Origin: Lachnospiraceae bacterium
Lineage (GTDB): Bacteria; Bacillota; Clostridia; Lachnospirales; Lachnospiraceae
Direction of reading: 5' to 3'
DNA: 64,000 bases
Assembly (NCBI GenBank): GCA_900770785.1
Contig: CAAGLJ010000076.1
Span: 20,518-84,517 of the forward strand
The notes under the pieces are model-generated. The model saw only the letters and a list, made by a program, of their open reading frames with translations. It did not search any database and was not told the DNA's origin. Position numbers and translations under genes: made by a program. Shown piece by piece: positions 37,101 through 45,578 of the stretch. Within the stretch, counting starts at the first letter, position 1, and every line of letters begins with the position of its first letter.

Positions 37101-38124
37101 AGGTACAGCAGAAGGTGCAGCAAACAGTGCAGCCGGAAATACAACAGCCCCAGCAGGGAATACTACTTCGGGAAGCACCGGTAATACCAGGGCTGATGTG
37201 ACAGCTGCGCCAGCCAATGCGGAGGAACAAATCATAGCCGATGCGGTAAAACAGGTTAAGCAGGAAAATGGCAGCACCGCACCGGCTAAGGAAGAAAAGG
37301 TGATTATTGCCTTAAATGGTAACAATACCAGAATTTCGGACAAGGTTGTGGATACAGCCGTCAGTCATGGAGTAGATTTGGAACTGGAATTACCTAATAC
37401 ATTAGTATGGATAATTGATGCCAGGAGTCTTACTGGAGCCCTGACTGGTGAAATTGACATGGATGCCCGGTTTATAGAGGGAATTCTGGACAGGAAATGG
37501 ATTGAAGCTACAGCAAAAGGAAGAGATTATCTTGAACTACAGCTGGCTCATACTGGAGATTTTGGCTTTACGGCAGACCTTATTATACCGGTAGAGGAAA
37601 AATATATTGGAAAAACGGCAAATCTGTTCTACTTTAATGAAGAAACAGGAATGCTGGAATTTCAGATGGCGTCTGGAGTAAGTGAAGAGGCGGAGGTGAT
37701 TTTTACCTTTACTCATGCATCAGATTATCTGATCGTCTTTGCAGATGGCTCTATGGCAGAGGAAACTTTTCCTGCAAATACTCAGGAAATAGAAGTTTCT
37801 GAGGATGCATCAGCTGTGACTGGAACAGTAGAAAAAGAAGAAAATAATTCTTTGAAGATACTGGTGCTTATTACCCTGATTATTATGCTGTTAGCAGTAT
37901 TTCCCGTAATTTGGGGGCTTTGGCTAAATCACAGGAAACAGGATAAAATATATAATGACCAAAAAGAAGAAATATCTGACGGAGAAGAGGACTTTTTTCA
38001 GGAGCTTGCAGCCAGTGCCAGAAAGGAGATTAGGGAAGAGAAAAAAAGACAGGAAGAAAAGAAAAGTCTCAGTGAAGATGAGTACTTTGATGAGGATGTA
38101 GATGACTACCGGGAGCGTTCTTAG
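34162..38124 (+). CDS. Large surface protein: SH3-like, glucosaminidase-like, BIG2, Cys-rich and Gly/Thr/Asn repeat domains
   Basis: The 1320-residue protein has a signal peptide (1-34), an SH3b-like domain (about 50-135), a lysozyme/glucosaminidase-like region (about 165-425; SPFLMASRIRQEQGAQG) probably hydrolysing peptidoglycan, a BIG2 Ig-like domain (about 445-545), Ig-like modules, and a module with CxxC pairs and repeated GH motifs (about 682-818). A low-complexity Gly/Ser/Thr/Asn region (820-1010) with DNA-level tandem repeats precedes a globular domain, one membrane helix (about 1233-1255) and an acidic, basic-patched cytoplasmic tail. There is no LPxTG motif. It is a membrane-anchored wall protein, likely under PadR control. 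Confidence 0.82.
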   Translation: MRKHLLKSLAFLLLGVMISLECLSGYATINSHAAGNTQSSYYLYPFEEAVEALEQLASEQEIQAAVYLADEVNMKALPEESSETVRVLASGDVVRIIGVGQDADYGIWYEAVFQQETEKVVGYISRSYLACTQIEFMEWESNYVRSATVFRRMARAVSYPDVEQFPESYQDALYQLKQQHPNWIFVKMNTGISWKTLVSNQLGERSLIYAPTSPDGWKNGMYGTNWAYASEGILKYYLDPRNFLDDNGIFQFELLGYSEEYHTVEAVNHILNGTFMYNATIENGKTYAQNFVELGQSTQVSPFLMASRIRQEQGAQGNSALISGTYTGFEGYYNYYNIGASGKTDKEIIESGLARAKKEGWNSRYKALEAGANFLGSSYIKHGQDTLYLQKFDVDSRYDGVFWHQYMQNIEAPYKESLSVKRAYEKAGLIDSAYIFRIPVYEGMPSSASVLPGQEDKITLSSTEIDNLQVDAQVTLHPFINGEEAEGIEWEFISSDTAVATVDAQGVVTALKPGETLITCRKKEDMDNTIEGTCRITVIKADVDISKLTIPQLEPITYNSRAVLGDISLPEGYSWANPELVPTVKQTAYAVEYNLDDSKYNSIMLDIPLTVNKAIPEITVPTGLQGGATRDLSSVQLPKGYYWMEPEAKLPGTVGTATFRAGYNPDIENYESVENINLTVQVICDKHNFGEWRITEATCDVDGIKVRSCTICGEKEEIVLPATGHSYEAEVIKEATEKQEGERLYTCVNCRHSYTESIPRLPAKHEHSYQKEVVKKASCTTEGLLRYTCSCGDTYEEVILATGHSMKEGSCTICGYKESSGTGTSGTGSVTNQGGSTNSTNTSQGGNTTAGGNTGQGSGTTSGENTNQGSGTASGGNTSQGGNTTAGGNTGQSSGTTSGGNTNQNGGTTTGGSTSGNTNSGNASGNSTANSGTGAGSTGSTAAGNTTTSQSTGSTAAGNTTTSQSTSGTTTGNAATSKNTGTAEGAANSAAGNTTAPAGNTTSGSTGNTRADVTAAPANAEEQIIADAVKQVKQENGSTAPAKEEKVIIALNGNNTRISDKVVDTAVSHGVDLELELPNTLVWIIDARSLTGALTGEIDMDARFIEGILDRKWIEATAKGRDYLELQLAHTGDFGFTADLIIPVEEKYIGKTANLFYFNEETGMLEFQMASGVSEEAEVIFTFTHASDYLIVFADGSMAEETFPANTQEIEVSEDASAVTGTVEKEENNSLKILVLITLIIMLLAVFPVIWGLWLNHRKQDKIYNDQKEEISDGEEDFFQELAASARKEIREEKKRQEEKKSLSEDEYFDEDVDDYRERS
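36683..36873 (+). repeat. 108-bp tandem repeat in the surface-protein linker
   Basis: Copy one begins at 36683 and copy two at 36791, the second running about 82 bp with few changes. Each is built from 36-bp (12-residue) subunits such as NTSQGGNTTAGG. The period is a multiple of three, so copy-number change would keep the frame. Confidence 0.85.
36983..37066 (+). repeat. 42-bp tandem repeat in the surface-protein linker
   Basis: Two nearly identical 42-bp units (36983-37024 and 37025-37066) encode the 14-residue unit containing AAGNTTTSQSTGST. The period again preserves the reading frame. Confidence 0.87.
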
Positions 38125-38159
38125 AAAGAAGGATTGAAATAATCTGTGATATTTTATAC

Positions 38160-38198
38160 AATGGTGGCAGCAGGTGGCTGTTGCCACCATTATTTTTT
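38160..38198 (+). terminator. Terminator after the surface-protein gene
   Basis: AATGGTGGCA (38160-38169) pairs with TGCCACCATT (38182-38191) and is followed by ATTTTTT. Confidence 0.88.
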
Positions 38199-38221
38199 GT
38201 GTTAGGAGAGGAGCAAAACTA

Positions 38222-39319
38222 ATGAAGAGAAAGTTAAGCAAACTGTTTTTTTTGCTGACGATTGCAGTATGCATTGCAGGCTGTGGTGATAAGGGAGGGG
38301 CAGCTGACGCCCAGGAAGCAGCGGCTTCAAAGCAGGAGGCGGCCGTGGGAGAAGACACGGAACAAGTGGCTGAGGATGTTATTCCGGAAGGAATGTACCG
38401 CAGTGAGCTGACCAATGAATTAATTTCTGAGGAAATAAAGAACCAGAGACCTATTGCGGCAATGGTGGATAATGAGAAGACTGCTCTGCCGCACTTTGGT
38501 ATCAGTCAGGCAGACGTTGTATATGAGATGATGAACAGCACCAAGAATAATCGGATTACCCGTTTAATGGTATTGGTGAAGGACTGGGGAAATATTGAAC
38601 AGCTGGGAAGCATTCGTTCCCTTCGCCCTACCAATATTCTTTTGGCCGGAGAGTGGGATGCGGTTATCTGCCATGACGGCGGTCCTTTTTATAATGATCC
38701 CTATCTGGCTGAAAAGCATATTCAGAATTTCAGCGGAAATTTTTCACGTGTGAAGAATGGTAAGGCATACGAATTTACCGAATATATTTTACAGGGAGAT
38801 CTGGAGAAGAATTTTGAAAGCACAGGCTATTCTACAGAATATACGGAATACTATCCAGGGGCCCATTTCCAGTTTGCGACTGAGGCAAATCCCATCGATT
38901 TTTCTGACAGCGAAGAAGCCTTGGAGGCCAATACAGTAATTCTGCCCTTTGAACATAATGGTTCCTATCTGAAGTATGATGAGAGCAGCGGACTGTATAA
39001 GTACTATGAGTACGGCAGTGCCCATGTGGATGCTGGAAATAACAATGAACAGACGGCTTTTAAAAATGTATTGATTCAGTACTGTACCTTCAGTCAGTAT
39101 GATGAGAATGGATATATGATTTTCAACTGTATTGACAGAGACAAACCGGGCTATTATATAACCAATGGCAAAGCCATTCCGGTAACCTGGACGAAGTCAG
39201 GTTCAACAGACATTACCCGCTATTATGATGAAGCAGGAAATGAGATTACGATTAATACCGGTAAAACCTATATTGCTTTCGTTCCCGATGATAACTGGGA
39301 AGATTTACAAATTAAATAA
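38222..39319 (+). CDS. DUF3048 lipoprotein (YerB-like)
   Basis: The 365-residue lipoprotein has a signal sequence ending in the lipobox CIAGC (about residues 17-21). Its mature part carries the DUF3048 pattern: RPIAAMVDNEKTALPHFGISQADVVYE, RSLRPTNILLAGEWDAVICHDGG and TGKTYIAFVPDD. The family is common in spore-forming Firmicutes; its function is unknown. ATG 38222 is chosen because it begins the signal peptide and has GGAGAGG upstream. It is separated by a terminator from the surface-protein gene and by another from spoIVA. Confidence 0.88.
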   Translation: MKRKLSKLFFLLTIAVCIAGCGDKGGAADAQEAAASKQEAAVGEDTEQVAEDVIPEGMYRSELTNELISEEIKNQRPIAAMVDNEKTALPHFGISQADVVYEMMNSTKNNRITRLMVLVKDWGNIEQLGSIRSLRPTNILLAGEWDAVICHDGGPFYNDPYLAEKHIQNFSGNFSRVKNGKAYEFTEYILQGDLEKNFESTGYSTEYTEYYPGAHFQFATEANPIDFSDSEEALEANTVILPFEHNGSYLKYDESSGLYKYYEYGSAHVDAGNNNEQTAFKNVLIQYCTFSQYDENGYMIFNCIDRDKPGYYITNGKAIPVTWTKSGSTDITRYYDEAGNEITINTGKTYIAFVPDDNWEDLQIK

Positions 39320-39325
39320 TTCGGT

Positions 39326-39367
39326 AAAAAGGGCTGTATGCTAAAAGGGCAGACAGTCCTTTTTTTG
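39326..39367 (+). terminator. Terminator after the DUF3048 gene
   Basis: AAAGGGCTGT (39328-39337) pairs with ACAGTCCTTT (39353-39362), allowing one G-U pair, followed by TTTTT. Confidence 0.82.
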
Positions 39368-39396
39368 TCTTCATTACGCCTGCCTTCTCTCTTTTG

Positions 39397-39424
39397 GTAT
39401 TTCTTCACAGTTTTGGCATATACA
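39397..39424 (+). promoter_or_regulatory. Possible sporulation sigma-E promoter of spoIVA
   Basis: CATATACA (39417-39424) resembles the sigma-E -10, with GTATTT 14 bases upstream as a poor -35 match. SpoIVA is sigma-E controlled in Bacillus, so a promoter is expected here, but this placement is tentative. Confidence 0.3.
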
Positions 39425-39501
39425 TATAACAGGCTATGCAGAGATAACCCCTTTGCTCGCAGGTGGCTCGGATTTTCTTCAGGAAGAACAAGGAGGGAGA
39501 T

Positions 39502-40989
39502 ATGGATCATTTAAATGGAAATACATACGATTTATACAAGGATATACAGCTTCGGACAGGAGGAGAAATCTATCTGGGAGTAGTTGGGCCGGTAAGAACC
39601 GGAAAATCTACTTTTATTAAACGATTTATGGAGCTTCTGGTGCTGCCGGGCATGGAAACGGAAGAGGAAAGAATACGTGCAAGAGATGAACTTCCGCAAA
39701 GTGCAGGAGGAAAGACGATTACTACAACAGAGCCCAAGTTTATTCCTCAGAAGGCAGCTGACATTCATCTGTCAGAGGATATTCGGGTAAAGGTAAGGCT
39801 GATTGACTGTGTCGGATTTATGGTAGATGGAGCAACAGGACATATGGAAGAAGACAGGGAACGAATGGTAAAAACACCCTGGTTTTCCGAGGCAATTCCT
39901 TTTACTAAAGCGGCCCAGATAGGAACCCAGAAAGTTATTTCGGATCATTCTACCCTGGGGCTGGTGGTAACCACCGATGGAACCATCGGAGAATTGGACA
40001 GAAAACAGTATCTTGCTGCAGAAGAGCATACGATTACTGAGTTGAAAAAATTACAGAAGCCCTTTCTGGTGCTGGTGAATTCCAGTCGGCCTTATGGAGA
40101 AGAAGCACGCCAGACGGCAGAAGAAATCAGAGAGAAATATGGAGCCACCGCATTGGTAATGAACTGTATGCAAATGAAGATTGAGGACATTTACCAGTGC
40201 ATGCGTGAGGTGCTTCAGGAATTTCCCGTATCCAGTATGGAATTTTTTGTACCCAAATGGGTGGAAAGTCTGTCCAATACCCACCCTCTTAAGGCAGATA
40301 TTATTGAGCATATCCGCAGCTATATGGAAAAGATTAAGAAGATGAAGGATATTCTTAAGGAAGAGCCGGATATGGTCAGCAATTTTGTCACCAGATGTAC
40401 CTGTGGAGAAATTTCCATGGCTACCGGAAAAGTGATTTTTTATCTGGATGTGGATGAAAAGTATTACTATGATATGCTGAGTGACATAACAGGAGAGTCT
40501 CTCGACAGCCAATACCAGCTTCTGGAGCTTTTAAAGGGATACAGAAGCAGAAAACAGGAGTACGAGAGGGTGCTAAGGGCGGTAGAGGATGTAAGAAGCA
40601 GAGGCTATGGGGTAGTTATGCCTGACCGGGAGGAAATTCTTTTGGAAGAGCCTCAGGTAGTCAGACATGGCAGTAAGTTTGGAGTAAAAATCAGAGCGGA
40701 AAGCCCCTCTGTTCATATGATACGTGCCAATGTAGTAACCGAAATCGCCCCTATTGTGGGAAATGAACAGCAGGCTTTGGACTTGATTCAGTATATTAAG
40801 AGTGAGCGAGAAACCGAAAAAGGCATCTGGGAGACTAATATTTTCGGGAAAACAGTAGAACAGCTGATTTTTGACGGAATACAGAATAAAATTTCGGGAA
40901 TTGGAGAGGAGAGCCAGATAAACCTGCAGGAAACCATGCAAAAAATTCTGAATGAAAGTAAGGGCGGCATGATTTTCATCATTATCTGA
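39502..40989 (+). CDS. spoIVA: Stage IV sporulation protein A, spore coat morphogenetic ATPase
   Basis: SpoIVA polymerises on the forespore surface by ATP hydrolysis and is the base on which the coat is built. The 495-residue protein starts with YDLYKDIQLRTGGEIYLGVVGPVRTGKSTFIKRFMELLVLPG (Walker A near residue 27), then TTTEPKFIPQ, DCVGFMVDGATG and ends GGMIFIII, matching the conserved C-terminus needed for polymerisation. ATG 39502 has AAGGAGGGAG upstream; an earlier in-frame ATG at 39463 is not needed by homology. It proves the organism carries sporulation genes. Confidence 0.97.
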   Translation: MDHLNGNTYDLYKDIQLRTGGEIYLGVVGPVRTGKSTFIKRFMELLVLPGMETEEERIRARDELPQSAGGKTITTTEPKFIPQKAADIHLSEDIRVKVRLIDCVGFMVDGATGHMEEDRERMVKTPWFSEAIPFTKAAQIGTQKVISDHSTLGLVVTTDGTIGELDRKQYLAAEEHTITELKKLQKPFLVLVNSSRPYGEEARQTAEEIREKYGATALVMNCMQMKIEDIYQCMREVLQEFPVSSMEFFVPKWVESLSNTHPLKADIIEHIRSYMEKIKKMKDILKEEPDMVSNFVTRCTCGEISMATGKVIFYLDVDEKYYYDMLSDITGESLDSQYQLLELLKGYRSRKQEYERVLRAVEDVRSRGYGVVMPDREEILLEEPQVVRHGSKFGVKIRAESPSVHMIRANVVTEIAPIVGNEQQALDLIQYIKSERETEKGIWETNIFGKTVEQLIFDGIQNKISGIGEESQINLQETMQKILNESKGGMIFIII

Positions 40990-41036
40990 TTCACCCGTTT
41001 AGTTTGGAAAATAGATATATACAAAAAGAATTCACT

Positions 41037-41047
41037 TATGGTAAAAT
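41037..41047 (+). promoter_or_regulatory. Extended -10 promoter for xpaC-telA
   Basis: TGG followed by TAAAAT (41042-41047) forms an extended -10 without a good -35. It overlaps the start of the spoIVA terminator hairpin. Confidence 0.45.
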
Positions 41048-41079
41048 AGTAGCGTTATCAAAATGACGCTACTATTTTT
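41045..41079 (+). terminator. Terminator after spoIVA
   Basis: AATAGTAGCGT (41045-41055) pairs perfectly with ACGCTACTATT (41066-41076), followed by TTT. Confidence 0.82.
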
Positions 41080-41108
41080 GTGTTCAAAAAGGGAGGCTTA
41101 AACAAAGG

Positions 41109-42116
41109 ATGGCGAAGCAGGAGCTTTACGAGGTTCAGTATACAACACCCAACAAAAAAGTAGTTAAAACATACCTGCCTGCCCTGAAAAAGCCGACGGG
41201 ACGTTCAGGACAAAAGGGGAAGGTCACCTGGGGAGTGATTTTCCAGATTATCGGTATTTTGGGTTTGCAGTACTTGCCGGAAATGGCGGCAGAGGGGGCT
41301 GCACTGATGAGTCTTTTGACCAGGTTTCTCCTTTATGGCGGACTGCTGGCATTCGGTTTTTTACGGGTAAGACAGGGGAAACTGGCTCTGGGCCGGATGG
41401 ACAGATATTTTCGTTATATGAAGGTATTTGAAAATCAGCCATATGCCTCCATAGAGGAACTGGCAGGAAAGGTGGCCAAGAAGCCCAGAGTGGTAGTCAA
41501 GGATTTGGAATATATGATGGATGCAGGCTGGTTTCTGGAAGCCCATCTGGATCAGAAACGGAATTATTTTATGCTGACTAATCAGGCCTATCAGCAATTT
41601 AATGAGGCGGAAAAGGGAAGGATAATCCGGGAGCAGGAGCAGCAGGAAAAACAGTTTGAGGAAAGTGATCCTACAGTCAAAGAGCTTTCCCAGATGCTTA
41701 ATGAAGGAAAAGAATATATTAAAGAGATACATAGACTGAATGAAGGCATTATGGGAGAAGAGGTCAGCAAAAAGCTGTATGTGATAGAGGATGTGGTAAG
41801 CAGTATTTTTGAACAGGTAAGAAGAAGGCCGGAGAAGATGCCGGATTTACGTAAATTTATGCAGTATTATCTTCCAACGACGGTGAAAGTAATCAGAACC
41901 TATCGGGATTTTGAAAATGAAAGCCTGCCAAGCAGCCAGCTGGAGGAAAGTAAAAAAGAAATTGAAGAAACCCTGGATAAAGTACAGGCAGCCTTCGTCA
42001 AACTAAGGGAGAAGCTGTTTGCTGAGGACATTATGGATGTGTCTACGGATCTGGATGTGCTGGAAGCCATGATGTCCCAGGAGGGGCTGATTTCTGAGGA
42101 CTTTAGGCCAGAATAA
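41109..42116 (+). CDS. xpaC: XpaC-family membrane protein
   Basis: The 335-residue protein has two hydrophobic segments (about 41-60 and 68-82) followed by a long charged helical region. It fits the XpaC family, named for 5-bromo-4-chloroindolyl phosphate hydrolysis in Bacillus, though the true role is unclear. In Bacillus xpaC is next to yaaN (telA family), exactly as here, where telA starts 67 bp downstream. The pair is thought to function in envelope or anion/antibiotic tolerance. Confidence 0.85.
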   Translation: MAKQELYEVQYTTPNKKVVKTYLPALKKPTGRSGQKGKVTWGVIFQIIGILGLQYLPEMAAEGAALMSLLTRFLLYGGLLAFGFLRVRQGKLALGRMDRYFRYMKVFENQPYASIEELAGKVAKKPRVVVKDLEYMMDAGWFLEAHLDQKRNYFMLTNQAYQQFNEAEKGRIIREQEQQEKQFEESDPTVKELSQMLNEGKEYIKEIHRLNEGIMGEEVSKKLYVIEDVVSSIFEQVRRRPEKMPDLRKFMQYYLPTTVKVIRTYRDFENESLPSSQLEESKKEIEETLDKVQAAFVKLREKLFAEDIMDVSTDLDVLEAMMSQEGLISEDFRPE

Positions 42117-42183
42117 AAGCAGGCAGCCAGGGAATTATTTAAAGTGAATACAAAAGAGTGGATAAGAAAGAGAGGACAGGCAG

Positions 42184-43338
42184 ATGGACAAATTTACGGA
42201 TGCAGAAATTTTGGAATCGGCACCAACCCTTACCTTCGAGCCCTTTGCAGAGGAAAAGGCTTTACCCGATCCTGAAAAGCCAGAAGAGCTGGTCGAGATC
42301 AAGAAGGAGCTGGAGGAGCCTGCATTAACCGATGAAGAAAAGAAAATGGTGCAGGAATTCAGTGAAAAAATTGATTTGAAAAACTCCAATCAGATACTTC
42401 AGTATGGTGCCGGTGCACAAAAAAAGATTGCTGATTTTTCCCAGTCTGCACTGGATAATGTAAGAACCAGAGATTTAGGAGAAGTGGGCGACCTTCTGGC
42501 AGGGGTAGTAGGGGAGTTAAAAGAGTTTGATGTTGAAGAGGACAAAGGCTTTTTGGGAATCTTCAAAAAAGCCGGGAACAGGCTGGATACTTTGAAAGCA
42601 AGATACAGCAAGGCAGAAGCCAATGTGAATAATATGGTTCAGGTACTGGAGGGACATCAGATCCAGCTGATGAAAGATACTGCCATGCTGGATAAAATGT
42701 ACGATATCAACAAAAACTATTTTAAAGAGCTGAATATGTATATTCTTGCCGGCAAGAAGAAAATTGAACAGACTAAAAATGTAGATTTGCCCACACTAAT
42801 GGAAAAAGCCAAAGCCAGTGGACAGGCAGAGGATGCCCAGGAAGTAAATGATATGAAGGCTATGGTAGACCGGTTCGAGAAAAAGATCCATGATCTGGAG
42901 CTGACGAAAACCATTTCTTTGCAGATGGCACCCCAGATTCGTATGATTCAGCACAATGATGTGGTAATGGCAGAAAAAATCCAATCCACACTGGTAAATA
43001 CCATTCCCCTGTGGAAAAGCCAGATGGTTCTGGCACTGGGCATGAATCGTTCAGTGGAGGCAGCAAAGGCTCAGCAGGCAGTCAACGATGTAACCAATGA
43101 GCTGCTGCGCAAAAATGCAGCCATCCTGCATCAGTCTTCGGTAGAAACTGCCAGGGCCGCAGAACAGAGCATTGTGGATATCAATACGCTGACTGAAACC
43201 AATCAGCTGCTGATTCAGACACTGGATGAGGTTATGCAGATTCAAACCGAAGGAAAACAGAAAAGACAGCAGGCAGAGGTGGAACTGAACCGTATTGAAA
43301 GCACACTGAAAGAGCGCCTGTTACAGATGAGAGGATAA
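42184..43338 (+). CDS. telA: TelA/YaaN-family toxic anion resistance protein
   Basis: The 384-residue soluble protein is almost all helical with an acidic N-terminus. Diagnostic blocks are LGEVGDLLAGVVGELKEFD, FGIFKKAG-like LGIFKKAGNRLDTLKARYSKAEANV, and the C-terminal TNELLRKNAAILHQSSVETARAAEQSIVDINTL. TelA proteins were named for tellurite resistance and influence envelope-directed drug and bacteriocin tolerance; mechanism unknown. It is paired with xpaC upstream. Confidence 0.93.
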   Translation: MDKFTDAEILESAPTLTFEPFAEEKALPDPEKPEELVEIKKELEEPALTDEEKKMVQEFSEKIDLKNSNQILQYGAGAQKKIADFSQSALDNVRTRDLGEVGDLLAGVVGELKEFDVEEDKGFLGIFKKAGNRLDTLKARYSKAEANVNNMVQVLEGHQIQLMKDTAMLDKMYDINKNYFKELNMYILAGKKKIEQTKNVDLPTLMEKAKASGQAEDAQEVNDMKAMVDRFEKKIHDLELTKTISLQMAPQIRMIQHNDVVMAEKIQSTLVNTIPLWKSQMVLALGMNRSVEAAKAQQAVNDVTNELLRKNAAILHQSSVETARAAEQSIVDINTLTETNQLLIQTLDEVMQIQTEGKQKRQQAEVELNRIESTLKERLLQMRG

Positions 43339-43358
43339 GAGAAGAGAAGGAGAAAAGA

Positions 43359-44195
43359 ATGAGTCAGGTATATGATAAATTAGTAAGCTGTTTAAACAGT
43401 ATCAGAAGTAAAATTGATTTTGTTCCCGATGTAGCCATTGTACTGGGCTCCGGACTGGGCGACTATGGGAATGAAATCCGCGTGGAAGCGGAGCTTCCCT
43501 ATGGAGAAATTGAAGGCTTTCCCGTATCCACTGTACCAGGCCATGCGGGAAAATTTATTTTTGGCTATGTAGGGGACGTTAAAGTGGTATGTATGCAGGG
43601 AAGGGTTCACTATTACGAAGGCTATCCCGTTTCAGATGTGGTTTTGCCTACCCGTCTGATGAAAATGCTGGGAGCAAAGATTCTCTTTTTGACCAATGCA
43701 TCAGGCGGAATCAATCCTTCCTTTACGGCGGGTGATTTTATGATGTTAACGGATCACATCTCCATTTTTGCACCCAATCCGCTTATTGGCCCTAATCTGG
43801 ACCAGTTAGGAACACGCTTCCCGGATATGACTTCTGTTTATGATAAGGAGCTGCAGGACATACTGGTGGAAACTGCGGTAGAAAATGGAATTGAGTTAAA
43901 AAAGGGCGTCTATGCCCAGCTGACCGGTCCTTCCTTTGAATCACCGGCAGAAATTCAACTTTTACACAAGCTGGAGGTGGACGCAGTAGGGATGTCTACT
44001 GTAGTGGAAGCCATTGCGGCTAATCACATGGGAATGAAAATTTGCGGTATCTCCTGCGTATGCAATCTGGCTGCCGGCATGAGTCCCAATCCATTGACCC
44101 ATGAGGAGGTTCAGGAAGCAGCAAAAGTGGCAGCCCCCAAGTTTAAAAAGCTGCTTACCGAGGCGGTAATTAAATTTGGACAAAGATGTCTGTAA
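43359..44195 (+). CDS. punA: Purine-nucleoside phosphorylase
   Basis: The enzyme cleaves purine nucleosides with phosphate to the free base and ribose 1-phosphate. The 278-residue trimeric-type sequence shows LGSGLGDYG (phosphate loop), GRVHYYEGY, LTNASGGIN, YAQLTGPSFESPAEI and VGMSTVVEAI. GAAGGAGAAAAGA precedes ATG 43359. It is followed by the deaminase after 21 bp and then a purine permease, forming a salvage operon. Confidence 0.95.
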   Translation: MSQVYDKLVSCLNSIRSKIDFVPDVAIVLGSGLGDYGNEIRVEAELPYGEIEGFPVSTVPGHAGKFIFGYVGDVKVVCMQGRVHYYEGYPVSDVVLPTRLMKMLGAKILFLTNASGGINPSFTAGDFMMLTDHISIFAPNPLIGPNLDQLGTRFPDMTSVYDKELQDILVETAVENGIELKKGVYAQLTGPSFESPAEIQLLHKLEVDAVGMSTVVEAIAANHMGMKICGISCVCNLAAGMSPNPLTHEEVQEAAKVAAPKFKKLLTEAVIKFGQRCL

Positions 44196-44216
44196 TACTT
44201 TGGGATGGAGGAAAAA

Positions 44217-45491
44217 ATGAACATTCGTTTTTATCATACACGTATTATGCCCATGAAGGTGGCAGGAGAAATAATAGAAGGTGAAGTGTGGGTACAGAAT
44301 AATCGCCTTTATTTTGTGGGAGAAGAAAAAGACTGTCCGAAGCCGCTTTCCTGGGACAGAGAGATTGACTGTAAGGGAAATCTGCTTATGCCGGGCTTTA
44401 AAAATGCTCATACCCATTCGGCAATGACCGTATTTCGTTCCCTCTGTGATGATTATAATCTGCAGGACTGGCTTACCCAGGAAATTTTCCCCAGAGAGGA
44501 CAAGATGACGGGAGAAGATTGTTACCTGTTGACAAAGCTTGCCATTTTAGAGTATCTTACCAGTGGTATTACTGCTATTGCAGATATGTACCTGACTCCG
44601 GAGACCATAGCCGATGCCTGTCACGAGATGGGTATGCGCTGTGTTCTGGTCAGCGGTCTGAATAAGTTTGGTCCTCCTCTTAATGTTATGGAAGAAAGGT
44701 ATAATAAGCTGAACGGGAAGTATGAGCTGGTAACTTATAAAATGGGCGTTCACGCAGAGTACACCTGTTCCCGGGAAGTGCTGGAATCGGTATCAGAGTT
44801 GATTCATCAATATAAGGCACCGCTTTTTGTACATATGTCGGAAACGAAGGCTGAGGTGGACGGCTGTATTGAGCGTTATGGGATGACGCCTCCCGCCCTT
44901 TTTGAATCTCTAGGTCTTTTTGATTTCGGCGGTTGTATTTATCATGGTGTACATGCTACTTTGGAGGATATGGAAATTCTCAGGCGCCATAATATCAGTG
45001 TAATTACCAATCCTGCTTCCAATGCCAAGCTGGCAAGCGGAATTGCGCCTGTGGGAGAATATTTAAGACAGGGAATCAGAGTAGGAATTGGTACAGACGG
45101 TGCTTCCAGTAATAACTGTCTGGATATGTTCAGGGAAATGTTTATGGTGACAGCACTGGCTAAGCTGAAGGAAAATGATCCGGCGGCAGTGGATGCGCTT
45201 AAGGTACTCAACATGGCTACCGTAAACGGTGCCCTTTCCATGGAGCTGGATGAGGCAGACATCCTGGCAGAAGGCAAGCTGGCAGACATGATTATGATAG
45301 ATCTTCATCAGCCCAATATGCAGCCTGTCAATAATATTGGCAAGAATCTGGTTTACAGCGGCAGCAAGATGAATGTGAAAATGACCATGATTAATGGGCA
45401 AATTTTGTATGAAGACGGAAAATTTGCTCCCCAGGTCGATCCGGAGGAAATCTATGCACAGGCCAATATCATTTTGAAGCGTCTGCGTTAA
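44217..45491 (+). CDS. mtaD: 5-methylthioadenosine/S-adenosylhomocysteine deaminase
   Basis: A 424-residue amidohydrolase of the MtaD/SahH-deaminase group. Metal ligands are in NAHTHSAM, HMSE and the later HGVH and GTDGASSNN motif. It deaminates MTA, SAH or adenosine to the inosine form, which could feed the neighbouring phosphorylase. Start ATG 44217 follows GGAGG; ATG 44205 overlaps the ribosome-binding site and is less likely. Confidence 0.92.
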   Translation: MNIRFYHTRIMPMKVAGEIIEGEVWVQNNRLYFVGEEKDCPKPLSWDREIDCKGNLLMPGFKNAHTHSAMTVFRSLCDDYNLQDWLTQEIFPREDKMTGEDCYLLTKLAILEYLTSGITAIADMYLTPETIADACHEMGMRCVLVSGLNKFGPPLNVMEERYNKLNGKYELVTYKMGVHAEYTCSREVLESVSELIHQYKAPLFVHMSETKAEVDGCIERYGMTPPALFESLGLFDFGGCIYHGVHATLEDMEILRRHNISVITNPASNAKLASGIAPVGEYLRQGIRVGIGTDGASSNNCLDMFREMFMVTALAKLKENDPAAVDALKVLNMATVNGALSMELDEADILAEGKLADMIMIDLHQPNMQPVNNIGKNLVYSGSKMNVKMTMINGQILYEDGKFAPQVDPEEIYAQANIILKRLR

Positions 45492-45528
45492 TGAAATTTC
45501 AGGCTATGCTTATAGCTTTCAATATATA

Positions 45529-45541
45529 GGGGAAATTCCCC
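45529..45541 (+). terminator. Short hairpin between mtaD and the permease
   Basis: GGGG-AAATT-CCCC makes a small stem followed by a T-rich but interrupted tract. It may weaken, but probably not fully stop, transcription. No purine riboswitch core is recognisable in this gap. Confidence 0.35.
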
Positions 45542-45578
45542 AATTATTTCATTCTCTATGAGATTAGGAGGTAGTAAA

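Noticed and set aside
36762..37343. Reverse-strand frame coding a Val/Pro/Ala-rich hydrophobic sequence
   Set aside because: It is the mirror of the Gly/Thr/Asn repeat region; the hydrophobic look is a codon artefact of the repeats.
38000..38124. Sortase LPxTG anchor in the surface protein
   Set aside because: No LPxTG-like motif precedes the membrane helix, and the long charged cytoplasmic tail is unlike sortase substrates.
45492..45578. Purine riboswitch before the permease
   Set aside because: The gap is too short and lacks the conserved aptamer core; only a GGGG/CCCC hairpin is present.
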